Below, one piece after another: positions 37,289 through 50,104 of a stretch of DNA of 64,000 nt. Below the pieces are notes generated by a model. It saw nothing but the letters and a program-made list of their open reading frames with translations, was not told the origin of the DNA and made no database searches. The stretch comes from Stercorarius parasiticus. Lineage: Eukaryota > Chordata > Aves > Charadriiformes > Stercorariidae. Location: NCBI GenBank assembly GCA_013396915.1, contig VWZL01000525.1, forward strand, positions 218,617 through 282,616. The letters are read 5' to 3'. A program made the translations under genes and the position numbers. The first letter of the stretch is position 1. Every line of letters begins with the position of its first letter.

Positions 37289-40200
37289 CTGGAACACAAA
37301 CAAAGCAAATAGTATGAACCAGCTGGAAAGGCAACTGTCGCCTGTTGTCACATGGGATCTGAAAGCAGAGCAAGAGTCCCGACATTGCCACAAATCTCTC
37401 TGGAATCTGCCTTTAACTCACTCAGAAGAAAATAAACCGCATTCTTAAGGCTGTGCGTAGCCAAGTCTGGGATCCAGGAGACTGTGGCAAGTTTTCCTCA
37501 TCCTTGTTTCAGCCCAACCCTCTGTAGTCCTGCGGCTGCACAAACGTGCATGAGCAGCAGATGGTACAGGTGGCAGGGAGAGCACAAGGGCACAGCACAG
37601 CCTCAGAAAAGCTTCTTCAGATGCCTTTTCCCCTGCAAAACAAATGCACGGTGTCGCCTGAACTACCATCCAAAGCAACAGCTCTGCTGTCTTCTGGGCA
37701 ACATAAAAATGCGCATGAAAAAAAGCCAGGTCATAAAAGGTATCGTACAAAAGTAACTTTGAAACGTGTATAATCATAACCAGGCACGATTCAGGAAAAA
37801 CAGGGACAAATGAAGCTCAAAACCCATCCTGTCTTCAAAATACGGCTAACCAAATAGGGCAGTCGTGCTATAGAGTAGGACATACATCAGAAAGCACAAG
37901 TTTAAGACTGGAACATGACACAGAGGGAAATTAAAACCAGGTAATAAAACATATATGAGGTTTGCTTTTGCTCTTTATCCTACAGAAGCAAACGTGGAAT
38001 TTCTCTGCCAGAAACACTAAAATACACATACCATTCAGTAAGTCGCAAAAACTTGCAGTGGGCAAAACTGGTATGTTTCCATTTCTTGCATAAATAATAA
38101 ATCAGAAGAAACAAGCAAAATCCAACTGTCCAAATGTAGGATACATCTGATTACACGGGGAGATCTGTGCAGCAAACGTTCAACAGTGCAGGATTCTGTA
38201 GAGGAAAACACTGCTTTTCCTGAGGCAGCATTTGTCAGGCAGGTAATTAAAATGATGGAGGTGACCTAATAGAAGGTTTTTTAGGTAAGATTTAGTTAGA
38301 AAATTTTAAGTTGTAAGTTAGGAGCAGCAGTTACAGGGATTTACAAAAGCAGAGGTTTATTTTCTAGGCTAAATCTCTATTGATCGACTACAGGGAGCAG
38401 AATTCACAATTCGGTGTTGCCTGTTCCTTGTGCTGGAGGACAGACAAGTACCGCAGGGCTGGCTGGGTCCCACCTCAAAGTGCCCACTTCTACAGAAGCC
38501 CCAGCTGTAACCGCTCAGACGGAGACACTGCCAAGCAAAACACAACAGATCTGTGACCCTTCACAGCTGGCATGTCCAACGCCTTCACCTCTTCTCCTGT
38601 TTCCTACGGCAAGCCTGACATTTTTTACAGCACGCCTCACCACTTGATGTGGCGGTGGTCTGCTCTAGGAGATTTACTACAGTGAAATGTAAAATTTGTC
38701 CTCTCTGGAGCCAAGCCATATTATTCAGTTAGTCAAAATTTGTTCTCAGTCAAATTCTAATTCAATTTAAGGAAAATTAAACTTAAGAGTCAGGACAGAA
38801 ATGTCTTGCCATCTGCTGTGAGGCTCTTGCCAGTAAACTCCAGCTGCAAACGCCGTCACATCATATTTTGACACATACCTAATTATTACAAAGGCCACAG
38901 GACTTATAAAACAATTCCTTCAAATATTTATTGGATCAGCCTTGGACTAACAAGTCCCCGATGCATGCTGATTGAAGAGTAGAATTTATGAGACAACATA
39001 AAATGTTGGAACTCCCCTAACTCCAAACGAACACTATCTGTGCAGCAAAGCATCCTCTGTAAAGCAGACCCCAGTGCAGCTGCCAGACCCGTACGCACTA
39101 TTAACATTCTGGGAGAACCAGAAGAGCAGCACAGCTATGAAGATGCATCTAACTTCGTGCATGTCTGTGCTATACGTTGTCTGCGTCTAAGCCGGTGTCC
39201 CTTCGCAGTTCACAGTGACTGAGTCAACTGAGTGTGTGGAGGTGGGGACTCAGTTCACCTCGTCCTGAAGCAGACACCTGGACTTGGTCTCAGGCTCTTG
39301 ACGGTACCAACTGGCCTTCCACTTTCTATAAAAGGGGCCCAGAGTAACTAGCTGAGATGCAGACTCCTGGGAGGTGACTGCGGAGGGTAAACATTGGCAT
39401 CTAGTACTGATCCGAGCACCACACAGAAGAGTATCTTCAAGGGACATGCAGATCTGAGACAGGACGTACAGAAGATTTCCATCTGGAGTGCCAGCTTGAA
39501 GCCAGCTTTGATATCTAAAGAACATTTAAAATGGCTCCAGGCACATATGTGAAGGCATCTGAGTTAACAGCTCTACATCTGAAGTGGAAGCACAGCGCAG
39601 AATCCCACTTTGCTCTGAAGCTCCCAGCCACTTGGGGTAGGAATGCTGAAGACAAACATAACGTACGAATGCGGTAAAAGGAAGGAAGCATCCTCGTTCT
39701 ATCTACAACTTTTCTGGTATTGAGCATAACCAGATTGAACCTCACTTCCTCAACTCAGTGTTTTTTCCTCCTTTTACATGCAAGTCCAACATTTGTTCTT
39801 CTCATCTCTTTGTATCATCCCTGCCTTCTACAAGCTGCTGAAGAAAACTGCTGTAAGGGTGAGGTTGCTTCAGGCAGTTCTTTTATGTACCCCTTAGGAT
39901 GGAATTAACCAGATCCAGCTGAGCTGAAAATAATGGTCTTATCAAAAGAGTCTCTTAGCTCTTGCTTCAATGCTGAAGGCTGAGTTCTTACCCCCTTCTC
40001 ACTCAGGTTAATTGTTCCAGTTACCACCAACCATTTAGCAAAGAGCTCAGTGAGAACGAACCTTCACTGCTTCTCCTGTGCCACTCCCAGAGCAGATGAA
40101 CCCAATTCCTCCCCACTGAGAACTTTTCTGCTTTTTCACATCTCTCTCTTCACTCAAAGAGGTCTTGGACAGATAATCCATATAAAAATAAACTGCCTTC

Positions 40201-40832
40201 AAGGCTGACTCACGCTGCCTGCCTGGTACCTCTAATCTAGCGCGTGTTTCAGGGCAGGACACACGCTCTTTGGTGCAGGCCAAGTCTACTCTGCCATCTG
40301 GACAGTGTGAATATGCAATAGAAAACTCAGTCAGTTTTCACTTTACCAGATTCAGAATCTGAGAGCAGTCACACCAGGTAACGAGAAATGAGAATGGTGG
40401 AACTAAATGGCCACATCCATTTAGGTATTGTGGGGAAAGGCACCAGTCTAAAAGGCTGCAGGGTCAATCCTGTACCGAGGAGTCTGGGAGAGGGCAGGAG
40501 AGAGGAAGATGCTGAAATCGCTGCGCTCCCATCACTCCTGGCCCTCTTCAAGTCCAATGTAACAGAAACACTGCCCTCGCTGTACCTGGGAATATGGAGT
40601 TGATTAAACAGAATGGTTTATCAAACCTCAATTCTTTTTTTCTGGTAGCAACAAACACCAAATGAATCACTGAAGAATCTTCCAATTTTTTTCACACTGT
40701 GCACAGAAGAAAAAGTCTATCCCGTTAAGACATAAACACGGTATTTGGACGTCCAGTCTGAATTGCTTCTGGAGATGCTCCCTGTGAGACCCAAGAGCCT
40801 GTCTCCTCTCCACCACAGAAACCACGACGTAC
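37289..40832 (-). other. ASXL2 intron, no recognised elements
   Basis: A 3,544-bp AT-rich intron separating the two central DEUBAD exons. I found no CR1 tail, RNA gene or open frame resembling a protein on either strand. Confidence 0.8.
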
Positions 40833-40996
40833 CTGCCTGTCCACCTCGGGCAGCAGCAGCAGCAGGCGCTGCTGGCATTCTGTAGGCAGAACAGAGAAGG
40901 TGTGCTTGTTGATCAGCGCCCGCAGGTTGGTGTTCACCAGGATGGAGTCGGGAGTTTCCACATCAATTTCGGCACACTTTGTTCTCTTCAGCTGCC
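40833..40996 (-). CDS. ASXL2: ASXL2 exon, first part of DEUBAD (BAP1-activating) domain
   Basis: A 164-bp exon with acceptor TTGCAG|GGCAG and donor CAG|GTACGT. It encodes [37 protein letters not shown] and then the leucine-rich helix ending [11 protein letters not shown]. This is the N-terminal half of the DEUBAD domain, which in the family docks on the BAP1 C-terminal region and the ULD to switch on deubiquitination. No frame break or missing conserved position is seen. It ends on a codon boundary before VGADGL of the next exon. Confidence 0.97.
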
Positions 40997-42429
40997 CTGC
41001 AATGAAACACAAAGACGTAAGTAACACCTTACCTAAGAGCGGATTTTAAAGGCTCCTGAGATTTTCAAAATGCCACTTTATTAATCCATTTCATACCTTG
41101 ACTTGAAATACACATTTTACCTTTGCACATATAGTGAAAACAACATGAGGCCCTTTCCAGCAGAGAAAATTTCCATACCTAATATACTGTAGCCTGTGTC
41201 AGTTCACCTATTTTTTGCAGGAATCCTGGCTATCTGGGGGCTGCAAGGAGTCTTTTTCAGGAGTGTTTCTAGAGCTGCTTTTAGCCACATCAATTTTCTA
41301 TTTTAAGCCTCTAGTTAAGGTCAGTTTGTTCCTTGGGATTTCTTCTTGGACTTTCCTACTTTGCTGTCAGCAAAAGCATTTCAGAAAAAATCATCAGCTC
41401 ATTCTGCTTGCGAAGAAACCACAACACTAGACAAAGCACTAAAAATGAATAACTATTCTCTTTCCTTTTCTGTGTTTGAAAGCCAGCAAGTCCAGCATTA
41501 ACCCGTATGCTACAGCCAGCTTCGTGTGTGTGTGCTGCGAATTCAGAGACGAATAATGAAGAAAGCATTTGTACTGTGTACTCTATTTCTTTGGGTTCAT
41601 CACTGTCTATTACCAGCAAAACACTGTGTGTTTTGAAGCTTAGATTAAAAGTGCAGTGTTAGCAAAACAGGTAACATTAAGACAGACCCTCGCTTCCCCT
41701 GACTTCAGGGATGACAGCAATTATTTTGAAGGTAACAACAGCTAATAAAATAAATGCCATGGAGGTTTGTTTCCTTAGGGGCAGTTTGCTCTATTAGAAG
41801 TCACTCAGAAAATGGCTCTGCAGGTTTACCATCCACTGAAGTTGCGGAATTTCCTAATTACAGGGGACAAATGAAACACACCCTGGAAAGTGCCTATTTA
41901 GTGATAAAGGAAATCTAGGATGATTAGCACAGATGGGGACCTCACAATATCCTGAAGTTCACCGAGGTCAATCCCATCATTGGTGTATGTAAAAGAAACC
42001 ACAAAAGGTCAAGAGGGCTGAGGAAGAGCCAACTTCAATGAATGGGAAGGAAGGCAAATAACAGTAGGGTCTGATGTACAAAGATCCGGGAAGGAATTTC
42101 TTTTTTCTTTTTAATGTAATCAAAGTGTCTTAAGCACGTTAAAAAGCCTGACAAATAATGCAAGTCCTTTTTTTGCTTCTCAAACAGCAAGCTGCAAATT
42201 CACAGGTAGAAACCCCTGATGATAAGAAATGAGAGAGGCATATTTGCATATGTAAGCTTTGAATTATTTATCCTAATTCACACAGCATACTAGCAGCACC
42301 TTCCAGAGCTCTCCAGAAGTCACTTTAGCAATGGAATTAATTACACATTTTACTCAATTTTGCTATTTAGGCTTTTGTTCTGTCATCAAAGCAACCACAT
42401 CTCTGTAAGCAGAAAAATAAACCTCTTAC
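40997..42429 (-). other. ASXL2 intron, no recognised elements
   Basis: A 1,433-bp AT-rich intron with no recognisable repeat or exon. Confidence 0.8.
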
Positions 42430-42570
42430 TTGCATGGAGCCTGTCAGATCTCTGGAATGGTTTCTTCCCCAGCCCTGGCAAGGAGTTATCAAGCTTAACA
42501 GAGGGAGAGGAACTGGAGGTGGAGTTCTGAGGGCTGCTGGACTGTCCATCTGACTGCTTGCCTTCCCAAG
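42430..42570 (-). CDS. ASXL2: ASXL2 internal exon leading into the DEUBAD domain
   Basis: A 141-bp exon with acceptor TGTGCAG|CTTGG and donor GCAA|GTAAGA. It encodes [16 protein letters not shown], a serine-rich segment, then [14 protein letters not shown]. One leftover base joins GG of the next exon to give Arg, so the junction reads [13 protein letters not shown], as in vertebrate ASXL2. WEGKQSDGQ is a strong orthology marker. The segment after KKPFQRS is the approach to the first helix of the DEUBAD (ASXH) domain. Confidence 0.95.
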
Positions 42571-44109
42571 CTGCACAGGAAATGGAAACATTTAAACACC
42601 GGGACGTACAAAGAAATATTACACGAGACATCTGTTTGGACTGAAATAAAGATTCTCTAGCGTGCACACCCCAATCCCAGCAGCTCTGGGACAAGCACTT
42701 CTAGGATACTTATATTCCTTTACTCTCGTAGCACTCAATTCCCAAGGGGCCAAAAGTAGAAGACCCCTTTGTAGCTATCAGACTATCACAAAATAAAGGG
42801 ACGACAGCCATTTCATTTATGGTTTGAGTCTATTTCCCAGTTAGTCCCATCTTATTTCCCATCTATATCCAAATCCAATAATGACCTTTTTAAAACTTCC
42901 TTTTGGAGACAGCTTTAGTTTCTGTTAGAGTTCACTGTTAGGAAAAATCGCTTCATACTTTATGTGTACTTTCTAAATTGTAACCTACTATTGTAGCACT
43001 TGTTCTTTTAGACCACCCTCAGTAATTTCTCCTCCTCTTTCAAATACTCAAGAGGTATTTTCATGTCCTCCTCCAAAGTCACTACTTCGCCAAACTAGAT
43101 AGATTTCACCACTATGATTTCCTTACAAATCACTGCCACCCACATTCTCTTCTCTATAGCAGTATTTTTAATGCCGGTGGGAACAGCTTCTTCCCTAGAT
43201 TCTCCCTGCCCTCCTTTCCCTCCTCGTCTTAAGTGAGATGAATTAAAATCATGAGCTGGTCTTCCCTCTGCTCTCTTTAGGTTTGTGTGTAATAACAGGT
43301 ACTCACTCAAGTACGGAAAGGTACTGAAGTCCCATACCTCGAAAGAGAAACTCCACAACACACGTCATCAACTCACAAACTAAACGCCTGCTGGCTCTGG
43401 TTAATGACTTGCACTAATCAATTCCTTTACCCAGTCTGTGCCAGATTTGTTCCCCACCTGCTTCTCTTACTCTCCTCTCTGCCCGGTTCCTTTCCCCTTC
43501 CTTCTCTTCCTTACGCTAGCTGTTCCAGTTCTGACCAAATACATCCCTGAAATTGTGGAATCAGTGTGTCGCTTTCTATCAGAATACCGTTCTTTCTCTA
43601 CTTGTATGCTTAATTTACTTCTATCCCGTTGTCCTGGCTGTGAGCTATTTCTATGTGCCATCATGTGGACAGGAGGGAGAAAAAAGGACTCCATGGATGC
43701 TGATGAAAAACATACAAATGCCACTCATGTTGCAGGAACATTCAAAGGCTTTTACAATAATCAATTTACAGTCTAACTGGGGGCTGCATAAACACACACT
43801 GTTCCTACCCCAAATGAGTCGACTAACGCCATAGCAAAAGCTGAGGAATATGGCTTTCCTGAGACCACATGTGAAACGAGCGCCATGTGTCCCTCACAGT
43901 CTTTAAGGCAGGAAAGCTCACACGGCTGGATGCTGGCATGGATAGGTACCAGCCCTCAGGAAAGACAGGCAAGGGAGACAAGTCAAGAAGGTTGTCTCTA
44001 CCCATACAAGCCTACAGAACAGCAGGAGTTGAACCCAAGGGTCCTGGGGGAGCCCACCAGTGCCCTCACAAGGCCTCTCTCTACCACCTTTGAAAAGGAA
44101 TGAAGATGG

Positions 44110-45578
44110 CAGGAGATTCCCCACAACTAAGAAAAGCGCATGTGACACCCGCTTTGAAAAAGGGCCAAATACACAACCTGAGAAAATACAGACTGGTTAA
44201 TCCTCACTTTTCTCCCTGGGAAAATCATGGAGGGACCCCTCTTGGAGCACATTTCTGATCACACGAAGGAGACAATGATGACTGGAGGCAGTCAGCATGG
44301 ACTTACCATGGGTAAATCATGCCTGACCAGCCTGACTGCCTTCTGCAATCAAATTAGAATAATAGAATAGAATCATAGAATCTTCATGGCTGGAAAGGAC
44401 CTTTGAGATCATTGAGTCCAACCATACACACACCAAAAAAAAAAACCAAAAAACCCCAACAAACCTACAATCTCTGTCACTAGAGCATGCTAGATTTACT
44501 AGATTTATGGATGAACGAGGAGAGGTGGATGCCTTTCACCTTCGCTTTAGCAAGGCATTTGACATTGTGTCCCACAGTACTGTATGTGAGCTGGGACATT
44601 AGGGTCTGGATGGGTGGACAACCAGATGGGTAAGCAGCGGGTGAGGTAGCCAGGCTTGGAGAGTCAGGTTCCATCCTCTGCCTGGAGGCTGGGAATGACG
44701 GAGTGCCTCAGGGCACCAGTCCTGGTTCACATTTTTCCTCTGGGGAGGCAATGGAGCACTTGCTCAAATTTGCAGGTAATGCCAAATTTGCAGGGACCAA
44801 TCACTCTGCTTGAGGGCAGAGCTGCCACCAGCGGGACGGTGCCAGGCTGGAGGAACAGGCCAGCAGGAACCTTCCGAGGATAAATGCAAAGTTCTACCCC
44901 AGGCAGGCAGAGCCCCTGGCAGCGATACGGGCTGGGGGCAGCTCTGCTGGAAGCAACATGAAAGTCCTGGCAGACACAAGCTGAACTTGAGCCCCAGCAC
45001 CAAAGGCCAATGACATCCTGGGCTGTAGGACCACGGGACCGCAGCCAGCAGATGAGGGGAGCAATTGTCCCCCTCTGCTCAGCGCTCATTAGACCACACC
45101 TCGATTCTGTGTCCTGTCCCGGGGCCTCTAATACAAAGAAGACATCAAAACCAGGAGCAAGTTCAGCTGAGGGCCATCAAGATGCTCAGGGGACTGCAGC
45201 GCTTGCCCTGTGAGAAGAGGCTGAGGGACCAGGGCTCGTTCAGGCTGGGGAAGGAAAGAGACTGAGGGGGACCTGATAGCCACCGCCCTGCTCCTACTGG
45301 GAGGTCAGCAGAAGATGGAGTCAGGCTTGTCACAGCGGGGCATGGTAGAAGGACAAGAAAAAACAGGCAAGAATCAGCCAGGATACAAGGAAAAATGCTG
45401 TCCTCATGAGGCCAGTCTGCAGTGGAGCAGGGACCCAGAGAGGCCGTGCCATCTCCATCCTTGGAGGTTTTCCAAGATTTGACTGACCAGAGCCCTGAGC
45501 AACCTGGAGCTGTTAGCTGGAGGTTGGGCTGGAGACCTCCTTGAGGTCCCTACCGGCATGAAAGGTCCTATGATCCTA
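44110..45578 (+). mobile_element. Long CR1 LINE in ASXL2 intron, with a nested CR1
   Basis: Degraded RT sequence from about 44110 (HVTPALKKG, then after the nested insertion AFDIVSHS), then the ORF2 C-terminus (SALIRPHLDSVSCPGASN) and a 3' end with GGTCCTATGATCCTAACG. The 3' third (about 45021-45504) is far more similar to 7345-7836 than its 5' part is to any other copy here. Confidence 0.88.
44359..44455 (-). mobile_element. Short young CR1 tail nested in the CR1 at 44110-45578
   Basis: AATAGAATCATAGAATCTTC and CTTTGAGATCATTGAGTCCA form the reverse complement of the CR1 3' end, followed by an A-rich stretch. It splits the surrounding CR1 RT sequence, so it inserted later. Confidence 0.85.
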
Positions 45579-47909
45579 ACGTTTTCAGAGTAGTACTAGG
45601 AAGGCTGGATAAGTCGACATGCAGAATGTACAACACCTTGCAACTGTAATGTAGCAGCAAAATATGGGGAAGTCAGAGAGAAAAAAAAATCAGTAACAAA
45701 AATTAAATAGAGACACTGGAAGAAAATAGTTCAGCCATGATTAAAGTGGATGTGGCAATAGGTTGAGAAGTGTGAAACCAAAATAAGGAGAGAAACTCAT
45801 GTGCTGTGACCTCCTGCCCCAGAGGCCTGACACGCAGTGCCTGGGAAGAGCCAGAGAGCAGGCCTCCAGCAGCCTGATTCTGGTCGTCCCCAGGAAAGGC
45901 AAAAGCCTCATTACAATCACAAAAAACAAAGACAGCAAACAATACTTTAAGTACTCTAAGTAACGTGAGTTTGGATTACTTACTTCATTAGTCTATTTTA
46001 ATAATTACTCTATGTTAGCTAACAATCTTACAAATATCCTACCTGTTTCAGTCCCTCCTAGGTCTCCCTGTTCCTACTTCCCTATGTGCAGATGCAATTC
46101 CTCCCGGGGCAGGGGGCTCAGGAGATGGGGTCTGCCAGGAACAATATCTGCCTGTTGTGCTAATGAACCATTCAGGTTTAATCCTGGTTAGCAAGGAAAT
46201 TGCAAAAGGCTTTTAAACTATCATTTTATGCTAAAGACTTCATACACCTGGCACGCCATTTTCTTAATACCGTCATGGGAAATGTGTAATTTTCTACTGG
46301 ATTAATTTTGGCTTCCTTCTCAGACCACACCAGCCTAGGTATAAAGGGCGCAAGAACAGCTTAGGATTGAATTTCAAACAAGCAAGATGATATTAACCTT
46401 TTTCCCCTTAACCTTTTTGAAAGGGTCTGAACTACAAAGCTGCCTGGGAACAACAGGCAACCTCATCAACTGTTAAATACTTTGCTGTTAAATGATGCAT
46501 GAAGTACAGCTGATAAATATGCTTGTTCCTTTCAGTTGGATATATGGTGCGCAGCCGCAACCTTGCATATGTCTGAACAGATGTTACAAGAAACATTCCA
46601 GCAGTATATAACCAGCAAGCCAGGACAGACTGGTCTAGTTTTGATTTGGATTTGTTTAGAGCTATTTGGAAAGGCAGAATAAACAAACACACTAAAACAC
46701 AGAAAGAATTTTATACTAAAGAAAATCAGCATGAGATGAGGAAACATCTCCAATTATGTAAAAGGTGGTAGGGAGAAGAAATCAAATGACCTGCACTCAG
46801 TGTCCATGGTAGACAGGAAATCTTAGGTTTAAACCCAAGGAAGCAAGAAAAGATTCTGATTAGAGGCTAAGAAAAACATTTTAAGGATAAAGTTCACAAA
46901 GCAGGAAGGGCAAGACTTGCTAGGAGTTTCTGACGCAATCGGTCTTTGCGTCAGTGGCATCTCTGAGAACAGACTGAAGAAAACATCTGTCAGGAATGCA
47001 TCACAGCTCCTGCCCTGAGGAAAGGATGTGGACTACATGAGCTCTCAAGGCTACTCCTAGGCCTAGTTTCTGATTACTCTATGAAATTTCTTAACCTGAC
47101 CAGTGAATTTCAGCTAAACGGTCACTTAATTACACCAAGAATATCCAAGAGCAAAATGTTTTTCATGCTAATGCTGTCTTATTGCTGTTGTCTAATCCTC
47201 TCTGGCTACTTCTATAGCAGGAAACAGAACAGCGACACTGGGCGTTCCCCTGACCCTAAGAACAAGCGTCTGTGTTTACATCCTTATGCCTTCTCTCCCC
47301 CTCAGGTGGGGCTGGTCGTGTTCCAGTTGCCTGCAGGGGATGATGTCTGGTTTGTGCTGAACACCGAGCTGTGCCAAGGATGGGCTGTGAGACCGCTAGC
47401 TTGTCCTGAGCCACAGCTATGCCAGGGAATTTAGCAGAATGGATTGCCTTGAGTTCCAGGCCCTGTGCCCAGTACTTTGGCAGTGATTAACTCCGTAGCA
47501 GAGATGCAGCTTCTCTCTCTGCCCATGCAGGTGTTTTCTCTTCTAAGGACAGGCTTGTTGGCTGAAGGACGGACTGTTTGGAAGGGGAAGGAATTGTGGG
47601 ACTGAAAATAAATGCTGTTAATAGATGCTATAAGAAGAAAGAAGACACACCTTTATTTGGTAAGGTAACAGTTTGGTATTACTCATGTTATCAGGCTTTA
47701 ACAAAAAGTCATTTTTAAGAAGACTGAAAATAGCTTAGGATTTGGGGTTGGAAATTTAATTTTGGTGCCATCTGATTGCTTTCACTCCCTTTTTTTGGGC
47801 AAGCTCCGTGACTGCCAGTCCCAGCCACTTCATCTGTGAGAGAATACCTGACCAAAGTCTTTTAGAGTGAGTGTTCTTGCTGCCCCTTCCTCGACGGTTA
47901 CATTTTCAT

Positions 47910-47935
47910 CCTCCTCCTCCTCCTCCTCCTCCTTC
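47910..47935 (+). repeat. (CTC)n microsatellite
   Basis: About eight TCC/CTC units. On the minus strand it reads as a polyglutamate run, which explains an acidic open frame there. Confidence 0.85.
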
Positions 47936-49977
47936 TGAGATGAATCAGGACCAGTCAAGTAAATCAAGGGTGAAGGATGGAGTAACAGGGTAATTACCGA
48001 GGGGGAGGGAATTTCCATCTCATAGAAGTGCCTGAGTTTGACCGCACAGCATTTTACCCGTGGTAATTAGTGTAACAGGTATAAGGGCAGGGACTTCAGA
48101 AGCACACACAGCTTAGACAGACAGGGAGCGTGTATGTGTTGCAGAAGATGGTGAAGCAGGATTGGAATCAGCAGGACTGTGAAGCAGAGGAGGAGACTTG
48201 CTTTTTGGAAGAGATCTCAGCCTCAAATTCCTCTTGTACACGATCCTGCTGATCCTGCTCCTGCCTCTCCGTGCTCCGTACCACATATACTAACCGTGTA
48301 CCTAAATTCTGCTTATTTCTTAGGTCCCAACACCTCCCCTCCCCATTACAGCTGCAGGACTTAATGACGATGAATAGCTGAGCGATAAAAGAACAGATAT
48401 GGTTCACTGTACAGAAACATGAAGTGATGTACAAAAAGAACCCCCCTAACCTTACGTATGTAGTCTTGGGTCCTAAAATAGAAAATGACAACTCAGGAGA
48501 GAGTCTCAGAATCTCAACACTTCTAGGAAAATGCCTCCTCTTGGTAGGGTCAAAAAAGGCAAACTGTATCCTAGGAATTGTTAAGAAAAGATGAACAAAA
48601 TACAAAATACCAAGATGATGCTACACAAATTCAGGATGCATCTTGCACCCTGAATACTATGTACAGTTTTCATTCTCTATTGCAAAAAGCATACATAGCC
48701 TTCCACATGAGGAATAAGGTAATACAGTAGGACTCTTCGGATTGAAAAAGACATGTCTACAGAAGTCACGAGTGGCAAGAAGTTGTTGAATAAACAATAG
48801 TTGTTCATTGCCTGTTTGATCATTAGAAGGAATCAAAGTTATAAGGAGCCTGGCTCAAAACAAACAAAAATGAGAGGTTTTTACAGTGTGGTGTTTGCCA
48901 CAAGGCATTTACAAAGTCAACATTCCCACCCCTCAGGTTAGGCAAATCCACTGGAGAAAATCCCACCAAGTCCATGAAATCCAAAGACACCTCCTCTTGG
49001 TTTGGAGCTGCCTGAGCGTAACAGACTTCATTCTGGGAGAGCACTACACACGCCAGCCTGGCTTTTACACCTTCCACGCGTGTGCCATCAGCAGTGTTGG
49101 ACGCAGGTCACCAGGCCAAGTATGTTTGATTTGATTCGACAGGCCCACTGTTTTGATTTCTGCCTTAAGTATGAACAAAAAGCAAACTGGCGCTCAGTGA
49201 TGTGGGAGACAGTACTAAGCCACTACTGGTAATGTTTACACATGACTTGAGAAATTGTGGATTGATAAAATAATGATGGTGTTAGTCTACAAAGCCATTT
49301 ATTTGTACAACATGAAAACCCATCGATACAAACACAGAGGCATTTCTTGCCTCAAAAAGAAAACAACTTGAGTCACGCTCACAGAATCAGGAGTTTGTAA
49401 TGGAAATCAGTTATATTGAAAAGAATTTAGAGGAACTAGCTAGAAGTAACTACCAGGAATTTATGATAGCCAGTGAAATGCTGCTGCTGGTAAGGGAGCT
49501 AAGGCACTGTTGAATGAAGACGAGAAGAGCAGTGATCTCATTAATTTCTACTGCAGCATAAATGCTGGAAACAACGTGGGATCTTTCAGATCAGAACGTT
49601 CTTTGGAACAAGACATGAAAGCCACGCTACAGAATGAGGAGCCACTTTGGAAATAAATGAATACTAAGAGAAACACCACCTTAATTTGCTTAGCCATGAG
49701 AAGTACCTGACCACAGCGTACAGGCAACTATAGGGGAAGACATTTATCACAGAAAGAAGCTTTTTAATCAATGGCACAATAAGATCTGTTCAAGATCTAT
49801 TCTTAACTGAATGCATTCCTAATAAAATCAAAGCCAGGAAAAGAGAAGCTAGACTATTTCAGAAACAAAAAGAATGCCATATGAAAAGAACACTTTCTTC
49901 TCTCATCCCCTAAGAAGAAGAAAAGGTAAGTTAGATAAAACAGTAAAAGAACACATAGGAGTGTCACTGCCACCTAC

Positions 49978-50104
49978 TAGATTTTGCTGGTGCAGAGTCA
50001 CTGGCTGCCTTGACGTGCTTCAGAAGGACGTGCTGATTAGAGGACACGGGCATGCCGGCTCTGCATTGCTGCTGCTGCTGCTTCTGCTGCTGCTGTTTCA
50101 AGGC
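49978..50104 (-). CDS. ASXL2: ASXL2 internal exon with polyglutamine tract
   Basis: A 127-bp exon with acceptor CCCCAG|GCC and donor A|GTAGGT. It starts in phase 0 with [14 protein letters not shown], a CAG-rich run interrupted by one AAG lysine, then reads [16 protein letters not shown]. The same order (polyQ, then SSNQH and VKAASD) occurs in other vertebrate ASXL2 proteins. The exon leaves one base (A) that pairs with CT of the next exon to give Thr before WEGKQ. A competing GTGGCA a few bases downstream was rejected because it breaks the frame. The CAG run makes this exon a natural place for length variation between species or alleles. Confidence 0.94.

Larger units (their letters stand above)
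42571..49977 (-). other. ASXL2 intron with a long, nested CR1
   Basis: A 7,407-bp intron. About 44110-45578 is a long CR1 with a second CR1 tail inside it. A (CTC)n microsatellite lies at about 47910-47935. The remainder has no recognised element. Short open frames here (for example 47081-47434 on the plus strand) do not match any protein I know. Confidence 0.8.

Noticed and set aside
47081..47434. 117-residue plus-strand ORF with a hydrophobic segment
   Set aside because: No recognised family, no splice or promoter support. Length is within chance for this amount of intron.
47830..48018. Minus-strand acidic frame (SSQKEEEEEEEDENV) with a CAG|GTATTC donor-like end, as an extra ASXL2 exon
   Set aside because: The acidic run is the (CTC)n microsatellite read in reverse. 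The flanking exons at 49978-50104 and 42430-42570 join in frame without it, matching known ASXL2.
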